Of a stretch of 64,000 nucleotides of DNA, positions 1 to 12,600 are shown in pieces. A model generated the notes under the pieces. It was not told the origin of the DNA, did not search any database, and saw only the letters and a program-made list of their open reading frames with translations. Positions within the stretch are counted from its first letter, which is position 1; each line of letters starts with the position of its first letter. The position numbers were made by a program, and so were the translations under genes. The stretch is from Ceratotherium simum simum (Eukaryota > Chordata > Mammalia > Perissodactyla > Rhinocerotidae), in assembly GCF_000283155.1 (NCBI RefSeq), contig NW_004454225.1, forward strand, positions 534,233 to 598,232, given 5' to 3'.

Positions 1-639
1 GTCCCTTCCCCTGGCCCTGTGTTAGAACCCACTGCTGTCCCCCTAACAGATGCCACTCAGCCCTTGTTTGCATACCTCACATGACAGAGAGCTCACCCCT
101 CCTCAGGCAGCCCACTAGAGTGTAGGGAGTGAGGCTCTGCTGTGCTATCGATGCAGCGGGTGAGTGTAACTCCCTCCCACGTCTGGCTGTCCAGTCTCCT
201 CTCTGTCTCCTGGCCTGTGGTCTCAGGGACCCTGGCCAGCGCCGGTGTGAGGCCATGGCCCACTCTCTGCCCCACCGGTTCCCTCTCTTCCCTGTCGCCC
301 AGCTCCTGACCCGTGTCTGGGAGACGGCCCTGGAGCCCAGCCAGAGAGAGGCTCTTTCCAAGGTCAGGTGGCCTCAGGATCTGCAGCTGCACGGCCTGGC
401 ACTGGTGCTCAGCCAGCCCTACCCCCACCCAAGCAGGTCTGAGGGCTCAGCAGGGAGGTTGGGTGCTGACACCCAAGGTAGCCAGAGAAGCGGTCTCTGA
501 ACCCGATGGCTGGTGAGTGTGGGGGCTGGGGGCCTGGAAACCTGCCAGGAGCGGCCACTGAGTGGTCGGGCCACACAGCAGCTCACGTCAACAACAGGCC
601 ATGTCACACTCACAGCCTCACGGGATCTTCCCAGCAGCC

Positions 640-3600
640 CGCAGATGCAGGGGCACAAGCCCACCCTACGTGTCAGAGAATGGAGGCTCAGAGAGGTGAA
701 AAGCCTGCCCAAGGCCACACAGCAGCCTAAGCACACCTGAACCTAGACCTTCTCTTTCCAATCCACAGGCCTCATCTGGGACTACTAAGGCAGAAGGAGA
801 GAAGCTTTGGGGGGCAGAGGGAAGTGGGCCTTCCTGCCTGTTGGGGACAGGCTGGATCCCTCAGGCCTTAGCATGCAGAGTGAAGGCCAAAGTGGGAGGC
901 AGGTATCAAGTAGAAGAACCTTCTAGAGAAAAACATGACCTGGGGATGCCCAGGAGATGGTGAGCTCTCCATTAAGAGGGGTGTGGGGGGCTCTGATGCT
1001 CATGTGTCAGAGTGACTGCAACCCCTTCTGTCCCCCCCATGTCACCCACAGCCAGATCCCCTCTACCTCTGTGCCTGCCACCTCCCCTGTATGGCCCCAC
1101 AGAGTTCCCGAATCGCTGACCCCATTCCATCTGTCCCCTAGGCCGAGCAGCACCTTAACTCTCACAGGGCAGGTGGGCCTGTCCCTCCTCTCAGGCCTAC
1201 AGCGGGAGAGGAGCAGCCCCACCAGGGAGTTTGGGGTGGGGGTTGGGAGAGGAGCTGCAGGGTGCGGTGTGGGGGAGACTTCGCTGGGGCATCCTGGAGG
1301 CCAGGTGGTGAAACCTGGTGCCAATTCTGCCACCAAGTCAGGGTTGGGCACACTCCCTCCCTGAGGCCTCAGTCTCCCCATCAGTAAAATGGGTACAGTG
1401 CATGTACCCCTGTTCCCTGGCCTAACTAAGGTCCCCTCCTATCCTTGCAGCCCAGGTGGAGCTGGGTGGGCTCCAGGAATGGATGGGGCAACAAAAGGAA
1501 AGAGCCAGGCAGACTTCCTCCATCACCACAGGTTGTCCCTACTTCACAGAAAAGCAAAGAGAGGTTCCCAGGAGGACAGTGACTGGTCAAGGTCACGCGG
1601 GGTCAGTGAGCAGCTGAGCTGGGATGAATCCCAGGCCTGCCTGCCTCAGGGCAGCTGCACCAGCCATGATGAGGGGCTGCTGCCCCTTCCCCTCTCTTCA
1701 ACCTGGGGATTTTCCCAGGAGAGGGGGTTGGAGCATCCAGCTTTCTCCTCCCCCTCCAAAGCCTGCAGATCCAGGGACTGTCTGAGAGAGAAAGGGAGAG
1801 GGTGTCCACAGCCCTGGGGGTGGGGGGCAGAGGAGTCAGGAGGAGCCCTGGGCTCAGGTCCAGCCCCAGCTCTGCCACCAGTGCTGGGTGACCTCGGGCA
1901 AGTCACTGTGGTCTCTGGGCTCAGTTGCTCCATCTGCCAGCAGAATGCAGGAGAAAAAACAGACACAAGGGCAGCCTGGGGCCACTGGGTAAAGCTGGGA
2001 AGCATTTTCTCCATCGCCCCAGGCTCAGGGAGCACCCCTGCCCAACTGCACCCCTGTGCCCTGCCCCATCTCCTTTCTGCCCTTTTGGAGGCCCCCTGCT
2101 GGGCCCACCAGAGCAGGCCTAGACCAAAGCTGCCGGCTGACAGGTCACCATGACAATGCTGCCTTCTCCCTACACAGCTCCTGCTGGGGTCTGGAACACC
2201 ACGCACCACAAGGACCACCTTTCTGGGTAGCCCCTAGGGACCCTCTCCTTGATCTGCCAATGCCCCTTATGGGCACCTCACCTCCCCCCGCCCACTGAGG
2301 CCAGATGTTCCAGCAGCTGTCACGAGGGCTGGTCAACCACTGACCCGGTAGCCCCAGGGAGGAGTGGGGGAATTGTCGCAGGGAGGGAATGAGGAGGCCC
2401 AGGCTGGAAGAGAGGCACCCTCCCTCCTTCAAGAGGCCCAGTGGAGGCTGGAACGGGGCACACAGGTCAGACAAAGGATATACGGCTGCCGAAGGGCCTT
2501 GGGCACACGCTTGCTTCTCGCTGAGCCTCAGTTTTTTGTCTGAAAAGTGGCAGTGATGGTCTTCAGGGACCAACCCAACCCTGACAGGGAGGGTTAAGTG
2601 AAATTGTGAATATAAAGCCCAGCACAGAGCGTGGCCCACGGGGTCCTGTCCTCTTCCTGCAGCAGGAACCCTGAGAAAACCTCTTTGTCACCCCAGCCGC
2701 CAAGCAACAGCACCATCTATCTGAGCAGCTCGGGGGCATGTGTGAGAGTGTGTGTAAGAGAGGGTGTGAGTGTGCAAGTGTGTGTGTGTTGGGAAGAGGC
2801 GAGGCACGGGGATGCCAAGGGAGGGGGCAGGGGCCACACCCCAGCATTCCCCTCACCATTGCCTGGACTGTGTATCCTGAAAAAGAATAGGGGTCTCAGA
2901 ACCAGGCAAAACCCATCAGTTCAAATCCAGTCCCGCTCACTTTCTCCCTGTTTCCAGCCAACTCCTCCCCCTTGCTGAACCTCAGTTTCCCTTTCTGTCA
3001 ACAGAGAGAACTGTGATGCCCCAAGTCATGCAGGGTCTCCACAGGGACCAGACAGCGGGCTGCAGGGGCAGAACCGGCCCAGGCCTCTGGGAGTGGGGGG
3101 CCGAGACCCCGAGCAAGCTGGAGCACGAGCCCACCCTGCCGCCTGTGCTGCACCCCACCCACCACCCCGTGAGCGCCCGTGTGCGCGCCCGCCGGCAGGA
3201 GCGCGTGTGTGACTCAACGTCTATTCATAGCTGTGCTCCGCCAGCTGCGGCGTCACAAGCAGAGGGGCCTCAGCCCATATTATTATTTCAATTACCATCT
3301 GAATTAAAAGTTTGAGCAGCGATCAGCCCACGTAGAGAGGGGAAGAGGGAGCAGGGGAAAAATAAAGACGAAAAGGAGAAGAAGGGCTGTGCCCGGAGAT
3401 CTCCCCACACCCCAAGGAGGGCTGAGGCCCCGAGGAGGCTGAAAGGTTATCCCAACCCCCAGGATTTCTGCCTGTCCCTTGCCCAGGGCCCAGGGTCCTT
3501 GTGGGGATGGGAGGAGCACTCTGAGATGACAGCCCAATGGCAGCTACTTTGTGGAAACAGATCAGTTAGTCCAGATTCTTGGTCACACAGATGGAGGTAA

Positions 3601-6600
3601 CAAGCTCAGAGAGGGTGAGGAACTGACCTAAGGTCACACAGGGAGCCACACCCAAGGCTGCTGGCTCTAAGCTCCTCTCTTGCCAGGCAAGTCCCACCCA
3701 CAATGTCCCCTGACCTCACAGGCTGTATAACACTGACATCTGTGGGTGGCCCTGGGGCAGGACCAGGGAGGACAGAGGTGGACCTGCTGTCCCTGCTGGT
3801 TTGTCTTCCTGCCCCGCTCTCCCTGTTCCCGAGGCTGACTCCCCTACCCACAGCCCTAGCCTAGAGCCAGCACTCTCGGAGTCCTCTGCCAAACCATCCA
3901 GCAGTCTGCACCCAAGCCCAGACCTCACACCACCATCCTTGCCCACTGGTGCAGGGGACAGAGCCCTGGCCTAGATCTAACTCTCTGGACACCTCTGGGC
4001 AGGTCATTCTTTGTCTCTGAGCCTCAGTCTTCCCATTTGTAAAACGAGATCTCTCTTTGGGTGCAGGACTACATCTATGTCTTCAGAATGGAGCCCCCAG
4101 AGGATCCCTGAGGGGGTGTCGTGCTGTGGGGGCGACAGACCATCTCTTGCCAAGCCGCAGCCCAGGGGAGGGACATTTTCCACTCCTTTCCCAAGGAAGT
4201 TCCAGGGACAGCCCCCGAGAATCAGCCTGGCCCAGACTCAAATCCAGGCTCCTCCACTTCCCTACTGCGTGACCTTAGGCAAATCACACAGACTCTCTGA
4301 GCCGTGGCTCCCCCATCTGCAACACAGGGACATCACTTCGACATTGCGGGGTTGCTGGGAGGATTAAATGAGAAGGGATTTGCAGAAGCTCCTAGCCCAA
4401 TGTCTGGTGAGACAACTCAAGTTTTCTTGCTGGGACGCGGGTAAAAGATGGGTGCTGCTTCCCAGCTCCTCCTGGGGGATATCCAGACTCCTGGGATTTT
4501 GGAGGTGGGGTGTCATTCAACCTCACCCATAAAGCAAGAGTCACCGGGTCAGGATCTCTGGCAGGTACTCATCTGGTTCTGCTTGAATAGCTCTGGGAAT
4601 GAGGAGCTCACCATTTCACAAAACATCCACCGATGCTCCCCATCTTTCTCTACCTCCAGCTCTGAGAATGTTCTAGAAGGGCCATAAGCTTCCAGCTTGC
4701 CCCAAATCAGCCTATCTCTGCCTGGGACTGCCTGAAACTGGCTTTAAAATGAGCCTGAAAGGGAGCTTTTCAAATAGAACAAATGAGGGATGGGATTAAT
4801 GCCCAGAGATGATGGGGATGGGGGAGCCAGGGAGCAGGAAGGGAGAAGGGAGGAGGCCAAAGTGAGAACTAGGCCCTCAAGGCTCCTGAGTCCTGTCCGG
4901 GCTTGCCACCGTTGTTCCACAGGGTGGGTGTGTGTCTGCCTGTCTGTCTGTCTACTTCCAGGCACAGCTGGGAGCCAGGAGCCCTGGGTTCAGGCCCAGC
5001 TCTGCTTCCTCCACCCCCAAACCATCACTGTGACCTTGGCGGGGTTCACTTCCCTCTCTGGGCCTCAGTTTCCACTTTTGTAAAATGAGGGCATCAGAGC
5101 AGTGATTGAAGCTCCAAGCCTTCTGTCTGAATTGAGACAGCGTCCTACTGCCCCCGCCAATGGCCCCGTCTGCCTGCCCCCACCCCCAGCCCAGCATGCC
5201 AGGAGCCACGGGGCCCCTGAAAGTCTGTGGTTGCAGGGCCAGAGACCCTGTCTCTTCCCCTGTCTCCCCCTTTCATGCCTAGAAACTTTTTCACATCTAG
5301 TGCCTTTGAGGGTTCTAGCGTCCCCATCTTACAGGTGAGGAGGTGGAGGCATAAGGAGGCAAAGTCACTTGCTCAAGGTCACGGAGAGCCAGCCATTCAA
5401 AACTCGGAACTCCTCCTCTGTGCTCAGGAGAGCAGCGGGACTCAAGGGCATCTGTTTTAAGGAGAGTCACCAAGATCTAGAGTGGCCAACTGCTCTCTAT
5501 ACAGACGTAGACTCTGCACGGGGTGGGGGTGAGGGGCTGCCCAAGGTCACACAGCAAGGCAATGACAGATTGGGTCCTGAACACAGGCTCCCTGCCTCCC
5601 AGGCCCTGTGCAGCCAGGGGGACAGCAACATGGTCTGACCTCCTGCCCCGGCCTTGTGATCTCCCCAAGACTGGAGTCCCTGTTCTGCCTCTAGGCCCTG
5701 CTTGGCTGCTCCTGGAAGCCCCCAACACCTGGGACTACGGCGGCAAGAGTGAGCAGGAAGACAGGAAAGAAAGTTGAAGGTTGGCCGCTTGCCCCCTGGC
5801 CCTCTGTCCCTCCCTCTCCTCCCCTCGTGCAGGGGGAGCAGCGGTGATGTAATGCACTCAGCTTTGGTCCCGGTGCCAATCTCAGAAGAGAGACGACAGA
5901 TTGCGTGAGCCAAATTTGGCATCCTAGGGGGAGAGGCATGAAAAGTGGAGATGTGGAGGAGAGGAGCGAGTGAGGAGCCTGGGGAGGTGCGGGAGAAGCC
6001 CCCCTGCCCAGCAGACCCCCGAGTCACCTCCCCTCCTATCCCTGCAGCCTCCACTTCCTCCCCAGCCCACCTGGCCCTGGGGCCTCCCCTCTTTACTCTG
6101 AGAGATCAGCCTGGCTGCTCCCTGGCCCCTCCAGCCCCGGTGCTGCCAGTCCTGCCCCCCCCAATACACCGCTCCAGCTCCGTTTCCCACCGCCGCTAGT
6201 CTCCTGGTTACCATGCTGCTGGTTGTCATGTCGCTTACATGTCCTCGTGACTCAGTGGTCCCCGCAGAGGGGCCCCCTCCTCCTCACACCCCCCTCAGCA
6301 CTCGCCCCCACCTCCCCCAGATCCACATTAAGAACTAGCCCGCCCTGTAAGCCTACACTGTTCCTCCTCCCCTTCCCTCTGATCCTCAGCTGAGAAATCT
6401 CGCAGCATCTCCTAAGCCACTTCATTCTCCGTTCCGCAAATGTCTAAGAACCTACTATGCTCCAGGCTTGTGCAAGCTGTTTTCAGAAACCTGTACATCA
6501 CGCAGCAACCCAACGAAGCCAGTAACATCATCCCCATTCTCCAGTTGAAGAAACTGAGGCTCAGAGAGGTCAAGCCAGCTGCCCAAGGTCACCTACCAGA

Positions 6601-6990
6601 AACGCAAGGCCAGCTCAAAGGCTTTTTCTGGGAAAAGAGCTTCCTTTTCAAGGGTAACCCAAGGGTTCTCGAGGAATAGCTTCCAAGCCTCAGATCCCCC
6701 CTCTAATTCCTGGACATTCCTCTTCCTGGTCAGCCGACTATTTCAGACCATATTCTCCCCTGCCCATTAGTTAGTCATCTTCCCAAAGGTAAAATGAGTC
6801 CTCATTCCCATCTCCCCAGCACTTTCCCCAGCCTGTGAACGGCCCTCAGCTCACTTGAGCCCAAGGCCCCCCTTGGAGGTCAGTGGGGCAGGGAGTGGTG
6901 TCCTCGGTTCGACAGATATGGAAGCTGAGGGTCACGGAGGAGAGTGACTTGCCCAGGGCGCTGGTTCCTCAGCTAGCTGAGCTGATTTCT
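640..6990. repeat. MIR SINE cluster
   Basis: At least fourteen diverged MIR copies are recognised from the core line CTCAGTTTCC...TGTAAAATG or its complement with CCAAGGTCACACAGC. Plus-strand copies: about 1304-1398, 1845-1960, 2485-2640, 2865-3020, 3955-4065, 4215-4405 and 4970-5105. Minus-strand copies: about 640-735, 1500-1640, 3560-3680, 5280-5420, 5500-5600, 6435-6620 and 6890-6990. Ends are approximate because the copies are old and truncated. Confidence 0.75.
3195..3340. promoter_or_regulatory. Candidate non-coding regulatory element
   Basis: This block stands out from the surrounding repeats. It carries a GGCGTCAC CRE-like site, CAGCTG and CATCTG E-boxes, and homeodomain-type CAATTACC and GAATTAAAAG cores within about 100 bases, with no repeat similarity. 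Such clustering is typical of neural enhancers, and the presumed host gene KCNJ4 is brain-expressed. Conservation could not be tested here. Confidence 0.3.
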
Positions 6991-7338
6991 AGGAGCCTGA
7001 ATGGAGGATATATGAGGCCCACTGCCCAGTGTGGAAAACCCCAGAAAGAGCCTTTCCTCCCAGAGGAGAACAGAATGGAATATTCTAGGCTCAGCCCTCC
7101 AGGCTCCAATTTGGATATGGGTCAGCTCAATGGCCAGCAGCCTTTGCTCCTGCCATGTTGCACCCCAGCCTCATCCCACTATCCTCTTCCGTCTTTTGCT
7201 CCCCTCATCCCAGGCCAAGCCAGGGCCACAGTGTGACTCTCGGGTCCCCAAAGTCCTGCCAACAGCCCCAAAAGTCCAGAAGCTCTGGTGGTCGTGGGAC
7301 TGGATGTGGGGAGAAACTGAATAGACATTTTACACTTA

Positions 7339-7348
7339 CACACACACA

Positions 7349-7384
<36 letters not shown>
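7339..7384. repeat. (CA)n microsatellite
   Basis: An imperfect CA tract ends in 17 uninterrupted CA units (7351-7384). Confidence 0.95.
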
Positions 7385-7386
<2 letters not shown>

Positions 7387-7425
7387 GTCCGGCTCCTCTG
7401 GGGCCTGGCCTGTGTGGCCCTTCGG

Positions 7426-7454
7426 CCTCCCTCCCTCCCTCCCTCCCTCCCTCC
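7426..7454. repeat. (CCCT)n tetranucleotide repeat
   Basis: About seven uninterrupted CCCT/CTCC units lie 40 bases beyond the CA tract. Confidence 0.9.
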
Positions 7455-7949
7455 GCTCCTGGTTCCTTCAACCTGCTGCTTGATGTCCTAGTGTTCTGGA
7501 GGCCCTCACCTGCCAACTTCGCCAGCAGCCCTGCCTCTAGTCTCTCCACCACGCTCCCGCCTACCATCTCACCTGTCCTCTCCCCATCCTGGAGCCTGGG
7601 CTCTGGGGACATGTTGAAGCTAGTGGGGGGACACTCAGAATGTTGCAGGGGAAGTTTCCCCACTCCAGGTTCATTCGGACCTCTCTTTCCTTGGGGTTCT
7701 CCCTCTAGGGAGTGAAAGGCAGTCTTCGCCTCTCTCCACAGCTCAGTCTCTACCACCGTGATTTGTGAAGTGCCTCATTTATCACATCCCTGTCCCCCCA
7801 TCCTAAGGTCACCTGGCCCAAAGTAGGTGCTCAAAAAATGAGAAACGGGATTTTGTTCTCTGTCAGATCGCAGGGCCATTTGCAAACAGGCTGCAGTTGG
7901 GGAGGTGGAAAGGAGAGCTCCTCCTTTGCCACAAGTCACCTGCCTTAAA

Positions 7950-9600
7950 GCTCCTCCGAACCGAACCCAGCGTGACAACTGGAGGTGGGTGGAGGCAGGG
8001 AAAGGTCGTAGCCGGGGCAGGAGGTCAAGGCCCCTTCCACCCACCTCTCCCCTCCTTCCTAGCCGCAACCCAGACCTCGACGCTCCCGACGGACAGATGG
8101 ACAGAGCTCGCCAGCTCCGGAGGAGTCGCCGGACCGTGCCGAATCCGGGGCAGGGATAAGGAGCTGAGCGGGCGGGGCCAGAGCGGCCGGCCCAGCACAC
8201 AGACACGCGCGCGGCTGGACAGACGGACGGACAGCGCCGGCGGCGGGCGCGTGCCGGGCTTACCGCGGGGCGGAGGGTCCGACGAGTGTCCGGGAGACGG
8301 CGAGCGGGCGCTACATCCCACGGCGCAGTCGGGCGGACGGCGTCCCGGGCGGGGAGAGGGGAGTCCCGGCGCCCCTCCCCGCGAACTCGGCGGGCCGGCC
8401 CCGCCCCCCTCCCCNNNNNNNNNNNNNNNNNNNNNNNNNNNNNNNNNNNNNNNNNNNNNNNNNNNNNNNNNNNNNNNNNNNNNNNNNNNNNNNNNNNNNN
8501 NNNNNNNNNNNNNNNNNNNNNNNNNNNNNNNNNNNNNNNNNNNNNNNNNNNNNNNNNNNNNNNNNNNNNNNNNNNNNNNNNNNNNNNNNNNNNNNNNNNN
8601 NNNNNNNNNNNNNNNNNNNNNNNNNNNNNNNNNNNNNNNNNNNNNNNNNNNNNNNNNNNNNNNNNNNNNNNNNNNNNCGCCTTCCCGCCGCCCCCCGCTG
8701 TTCTCTCGCTGTCACTCCACACTGTCCCCCGCCCTGCGCTCCGCTCCCTGCCCTGCTGCGCTCGCCTAGCCCCGAGACCCCCTCGGCCGCCGGCCCGGGC
8801 TCGGCCGCCCCCTCCCCGGCCTGCCCCCTGGTCTCTGCCCCGCGCCCGGTCTCTATCTCTCTCCCAGTCTCTCCTGCCTCCCTCGGTCTGTCCGTCTCTC
8901 CCTTCGGGGTCTCTCTCCGTCGCCCTCCCTGTCTCTCCCCTGCCGCCCTCTGCCTCTGCCCTGTCTCTCTCCCCTGCGCGTCTCTGTCTGTCTCCCTGCC
9001 CGTCTCCGTCCCTCTCTGTCTCTCTCCCTCCCACTCTCGGGGCGGCCCCCGCTGTCTCGGACCCAGGCCCCCGCCTCTGCGCGTCCCCAGCTCGCCCGGG
9101 AGCCCGAGCTCCCGCCGCCCGCGGCGCGCCGAGAACTCCCAACTCGCCGCACGCCGCCCGGCTTTGCCAGACTTTCGCCCCTCCTCACACGTGACCCGCG
9201 CCCCACTGCGGAGGCTGCGCGCCCCCCAGCCCGGGAGCCCCGGGCGGCCCGCGGGGCCCGGCCCTGTGTCCCTTCCCTCGGCCTAGCCGGGACATCAAAC
9301 ACCCTCGCACCCGCCCGTCGCGCGGGGCAGGGGCAGGGGTTGGGGGCTGCGTGGCCCCGCTCCTGCGCTGGATCCTGCCCGGGTTTTCCTCCTCCCTCAG
9401 GAGCGCTCCTCCCAGAACCCATTCCGAAAATCCGCTCCGGGGTGTTCTAGCCCCCGGGGGCAGGTGGAGAGGATTCCGCGGTGCGCGGAAGGGAGTAGGG
9501 GGCAGAGGGTCGGTACTGGGTGCGGTGGCGCCGGGCCGCTCCTCTCAGCGGTCCCCTTCCCCTCCTGAAGTACCGGCAGTTAAGGACCGTATGCGCCCCG
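7950..9600 (-). promoter_or_regulatory. KCNJ4: CpG island, probable KCNJ4 promoter and 5' exon
   Basis: A 1.6 kb stretch very rich in G, C and CpG surrounds an assembly gap. It lies about 10 kb from the KDELR3 start, where human synteny places the promoter of KCNJ4 (inward-rectifier potassium channel Kir2.3), transcribed leftward. The KCNJ4 first exon is non-coding, so no protein evidence can be expected. The part at 8860-9030 is an almost pure pyrimidine tract on the plus strand with CTCTGTCTGTCTC units. Long open frames here are products of GC richness. Alternative: promoter of an unlisted lncRNA. Confidence 0.5.
8415..8677. other. Assembly gap (263 N)
   Basis: The run of N sits in the most GC-rich part of the island and probably hides the transcription start region. 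Confidence 0.99.
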
Positions 9601-9654
9601 CTCCGGGGGATGGAGGTGGCCCTGCTGGAGGGACGTTCACAACCACCTAGGCAG

Positions 9655-9790
9655 TACCGCCCCATTTTAGGGACTGGAAGACTGAGTACCAGAAAGGGTC
9701 ACACGCTTGCCCAAGGTCACCCAATGGTGGCAGAGCCGAACCAAACCCCCGTCTCTTGTTTTCTGCGTCCCCAGTACTCCCAAGTGTCTT
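9655..9790 (-). repeat. MIR SINE
   Basis: Complementary MIR core with CCATTTTAGGGACTGGAAGA and TTGCCCAAGGTCACCCAATG. Confidence 0.8.
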
Positions 9791-9811
9791 TATAAGGGAG
9801 GATGGCGCCCT

Positions 9812-9832
9812 CCCCCCCCCCCCCCCCCCCCC
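9812..9832. repeat. 21-base poly(C) tract
   Basis: Uninterrupted run of 21 C just beyond the CpG island. The minus strand is poly(G), able to form quadruplex structures. The exact length may be a sequencing estimate. Confidence 0.85.
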
Positions 9833-9844
9833 GCCCTGAGTGTG

Positions 9845-10329
9845 CTCAGGTGTAGGCCCCACACTTGGATTGTGGGGAGAAGACCCACCTCCCCACAGCC
9901 CGCGGAGGCGGCCACTTCCGTGGCCATCCTGTCACCTCACTCCAACCCTCTGAGGAAGCCAGAGGGAAGGTGCTCCTCCTCCATGGTGGTAGGATGCCTG
10001 AACACCTGCAGTTAGATAGCCAGAAGAACTTCTCTAGGAGCCTGGCCATCTCTGACCAGCCCAAGTTAAGAGAGGGAGAGACTGAGGCACCCCAAAGCCA
10101 GATTGCGAACTTATTGAATATGAAATCTCCTCCAGCTCCTATTTCAAGCTGATCCCCCAAAGATGCGTCTGTCAGGAACCACAACACACAAACCTCCACG
10201 AATGTCCCCTTCCCCGCAGACCCTACCCACCTGAAAGGATCCAGTCCCAACTTCTCTGTGTGATGTACAGTCAGGCCCCACCTTATCCCACACCCCATAT
10301 ACCCACACATACACCCTGATTCCCACAGA
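9845..10329. other. Intergenic, nothing recognised
   Basis: Between the poly(C) tract and the next L2 I see no repeat family I can name, no exon and no obvious regulatory cluster. Confidence 0.5.
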
Positions 10330-10525
10330 TTCCAGAACACACCAGATGCTCCACACCTCTCTGCCTTTGCACGTGCTGTTCTTCCTGCCTGAAATGCCCT
10401 GTCTCCTTCTCTGCCCAGAGAATTCCTGCTGCTCTCCAAGTCCAGCCTCCACACTGCCTCCCCCGGGAAGGCCTCCTGATGCCCCCAGCAGAAGTCGTCC
10501 ATCACCCACTCATTCATTCATCCGG
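10330..10525 (+). repeat. LINE L2 3' fragment
   Basis: It contains the L2 signature GCCTTTGCACGTGCTGTTCT followed by a TGCCTGAAATGCCCTGTCTC segment in sense orientation. Confidence 0.75.
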
Positions 10526-10554
10526 CACTGGGCACAAGTGTGGTTCCTGTGAAG

Positions 10555-12600
10555 TGGGCTTGGGAGTCAGGCCAGCTGGGCTCAAAAGCACTTAGGCGCT
10601 GCATGACCTTGAGCAAGTTTTCTATTTAACCTGTCTGTAAAATGGGGACCCTGACAGTCCCTACCCTCACAGGGGCAGATCCAGTGAGGTGGATGCACGA
10701 GGCATGCACAGCTCATAGTAGGCACTCAATAAATGTGACCGTCCCTTCAACACTGTGCAGATGTCCACAGCGCATGTCCCATTCCACGCCCTTCTTCCTC
10801 ATTACCCTGCTGTGCCCTCACAGGCCGGCAACCAGGACTGACGTTCTGTCGCATGAATCCTTGGTGCGTGAATGGACGGGAGAACTCAAGCAATCTGAAC
10901 GCTGGGTCAGTGCCAGCTACCTATCAGCTTTCCATGGATGGAAAGTCGGAGGGTGCAGGTGAGGCAAATGACCTGTGGTTTCTTCACCTGGTCAGAGGCC
11001 TGGCCTGGTGGCTGCCCTGGGAGTGTATGGTGCAGGGGAAGGAGGAAGGCCAGGAAGGATGGGGAGATGGAGACGGAGCGTCTGTAGACCCAGAGCATCT
11101 GTTCCTGTGGGGTCAGACCTGATGCTAGGTCCCTGGGCACAGATTTTAGGGAAGGGGTGGGGGCTCCAGGGCAGTGACTTCTGGGAGAGGGGAGGAGGAG
11201 GCCAGGTGGCCGTGCTGTCACAGAGGTTGAGAGGAAACATCTGGTAATGGTCACCTTGGTGGGCCTGGGGCTGCAGCCTGGGGTCCTCATTGCTCATCTC
11301 CTGTGAGGGGGGTCCTGTGGAGGCTGACGGTGGACTGGGAGGAGGTGGGGAGAGGCAGAAAGGGCAGCTCCAGGCAGGGAGAGCTTCACGGACCCCAGGA
11401 AAAAGAATCCTTTCTCTGCCATCCAACCTTGTGTGATCTGGGCAGCTTGCCTCTCCCCTCTGAGCCTCAGTTTCTTCATATGTAAAGTGGGGAGGGTAAT
11501 ACCCACTTTAAGGGGCTGTTCTAAGGACGATTAAAGACTAAAGGAAGAATTCGATATTGTCCATCCCGTGTTTGAGTAGCTTCTAGCCCTGCGCGGGGCA
11601 GGGGTGGGGAGGTAGGGGGGAGGGACGTGAGACAGGTGTGCAGAGGCTGCAGGGGCGGGGGGAGTAGGCTTGGGTGTCGGAAGTTGGGTGACCCTGGGGA
11701 AGTTGCTTGACCTCTCTGGACCTCAGAGGCCTCTTCTGTAATGGGATAGTCTGGACTGGGTCCCCAAAGGGCACATAGACTTTGTCACCATCTAACACAG
11801 AAGACCCCCCTGTGGATGGAGTGGAGACCAAGCACCCCTTTAGCGCATACTCTCAGCCCGGCACTGTTCTAGGCCATCACAGTATTGTGTCATTTAATCC
11901 TTACAAGAACTCTATGATGTAGGCACTTGTTACTGATGGGGAAACTGAGGCACACGTTGTATTGTTAGGTGAGTGGTGTGGCCTGGCTGTCCAGGGAAAA
12001 CTCTCTGGAAGGATGAGACTTGCTCTGAAGTTTGATGGGGAATGATGGTAAAACCTTCGTGCATCTGTACATTTTACCAAAGCTTCCTGCCCATTCTCCA
12101 TCCTCCCATTTGATTCTCACAACAGCTCTATGAGGTAGAGACTCTCACCACTCCTAGTTCACAGGCGGGGAAACGGAACTGGGGCATGGAGAGAGGAAGG
12201 GCCTTGCCAAGGTCACTCAGGGAGCAAGCCAGTGTTTGAGCCAAGATTTGAACCAGCTCCTAGTTTCTGGGAAAAGGTCATTCCAGGCCAGCAGAACATT
12301 CCCGAAGTGGCTCACTCTGGGAGCCCTGTCAGACCTCTTGGTCACACAGGGACCCTGAGAACCTATGCAGAGAGCTGGGAGGACTGGAGGGGATGGAGAC
12401 TTGGACCAGGCAGGTGGGACAGCGGGAAGGGGAGGAAAAGGGCCACTTTAAAATACCACAGTCCCCGAGTCCAGAGGTTTTTGGCCTAGAGAGCTCCTTA
12501 AAGTCTGGCCAGCCCCATTCTACAGATGGGACAAACTGAGGCAGCCCAGCTGCTTAGATTAGAAATCAGATCAGGACACAGCTGGCCTGCCTCAGAACTC
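10555..12600. repeat. MIR SINE cluster
   Basis: MIR copies in sense at about 10555-10745 (nearly complete, ending in TAGGCACTCAATAAATGTGA), 11400-11560 and 11670-11790. Antisense copies lie at about 11840-11975, 12085-12260 and 12515-12600. Between them, 10750-11400 shows no named repeat or exon. Confidence 0.75.

Larger units (their letters stand above)
1..7949. other. Exon-free stretch, presumed KCNJ4 intron 1
   Basis: I see no coding exon here on either strand. The open frames are short, lack splice-consistent homology and run through repeats. By synteny with human 22q13.1 (KCNJ4 on the opposite strand next to KDELR3) this should be the large first intron of KCNJ4, whose coding sequence would lie to the left of the window. 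It holds many MIR copies, a (CA)n and a (CCCT)n tract, and one block at about 3.2-3.34 kb that looks like a conserved regulatory element. The assignment to KCNJ4 is inference from gene order only. Confidence 0.5.

Noticed and set aside
7155..7756. Open frames around the (CA)n tract
   Set aside because: Translations are dominated by Thr-His or Cys-Val repeats of the microsatellite.
7775..9422. Long open frames on both strands through the first CpG island (up to 455 codons)
   Set aside because: They run through the N gap and consist of Arg/Gly/Pro/Ser low-complexity translation of GC-rich DNA; no domain, no splice support.
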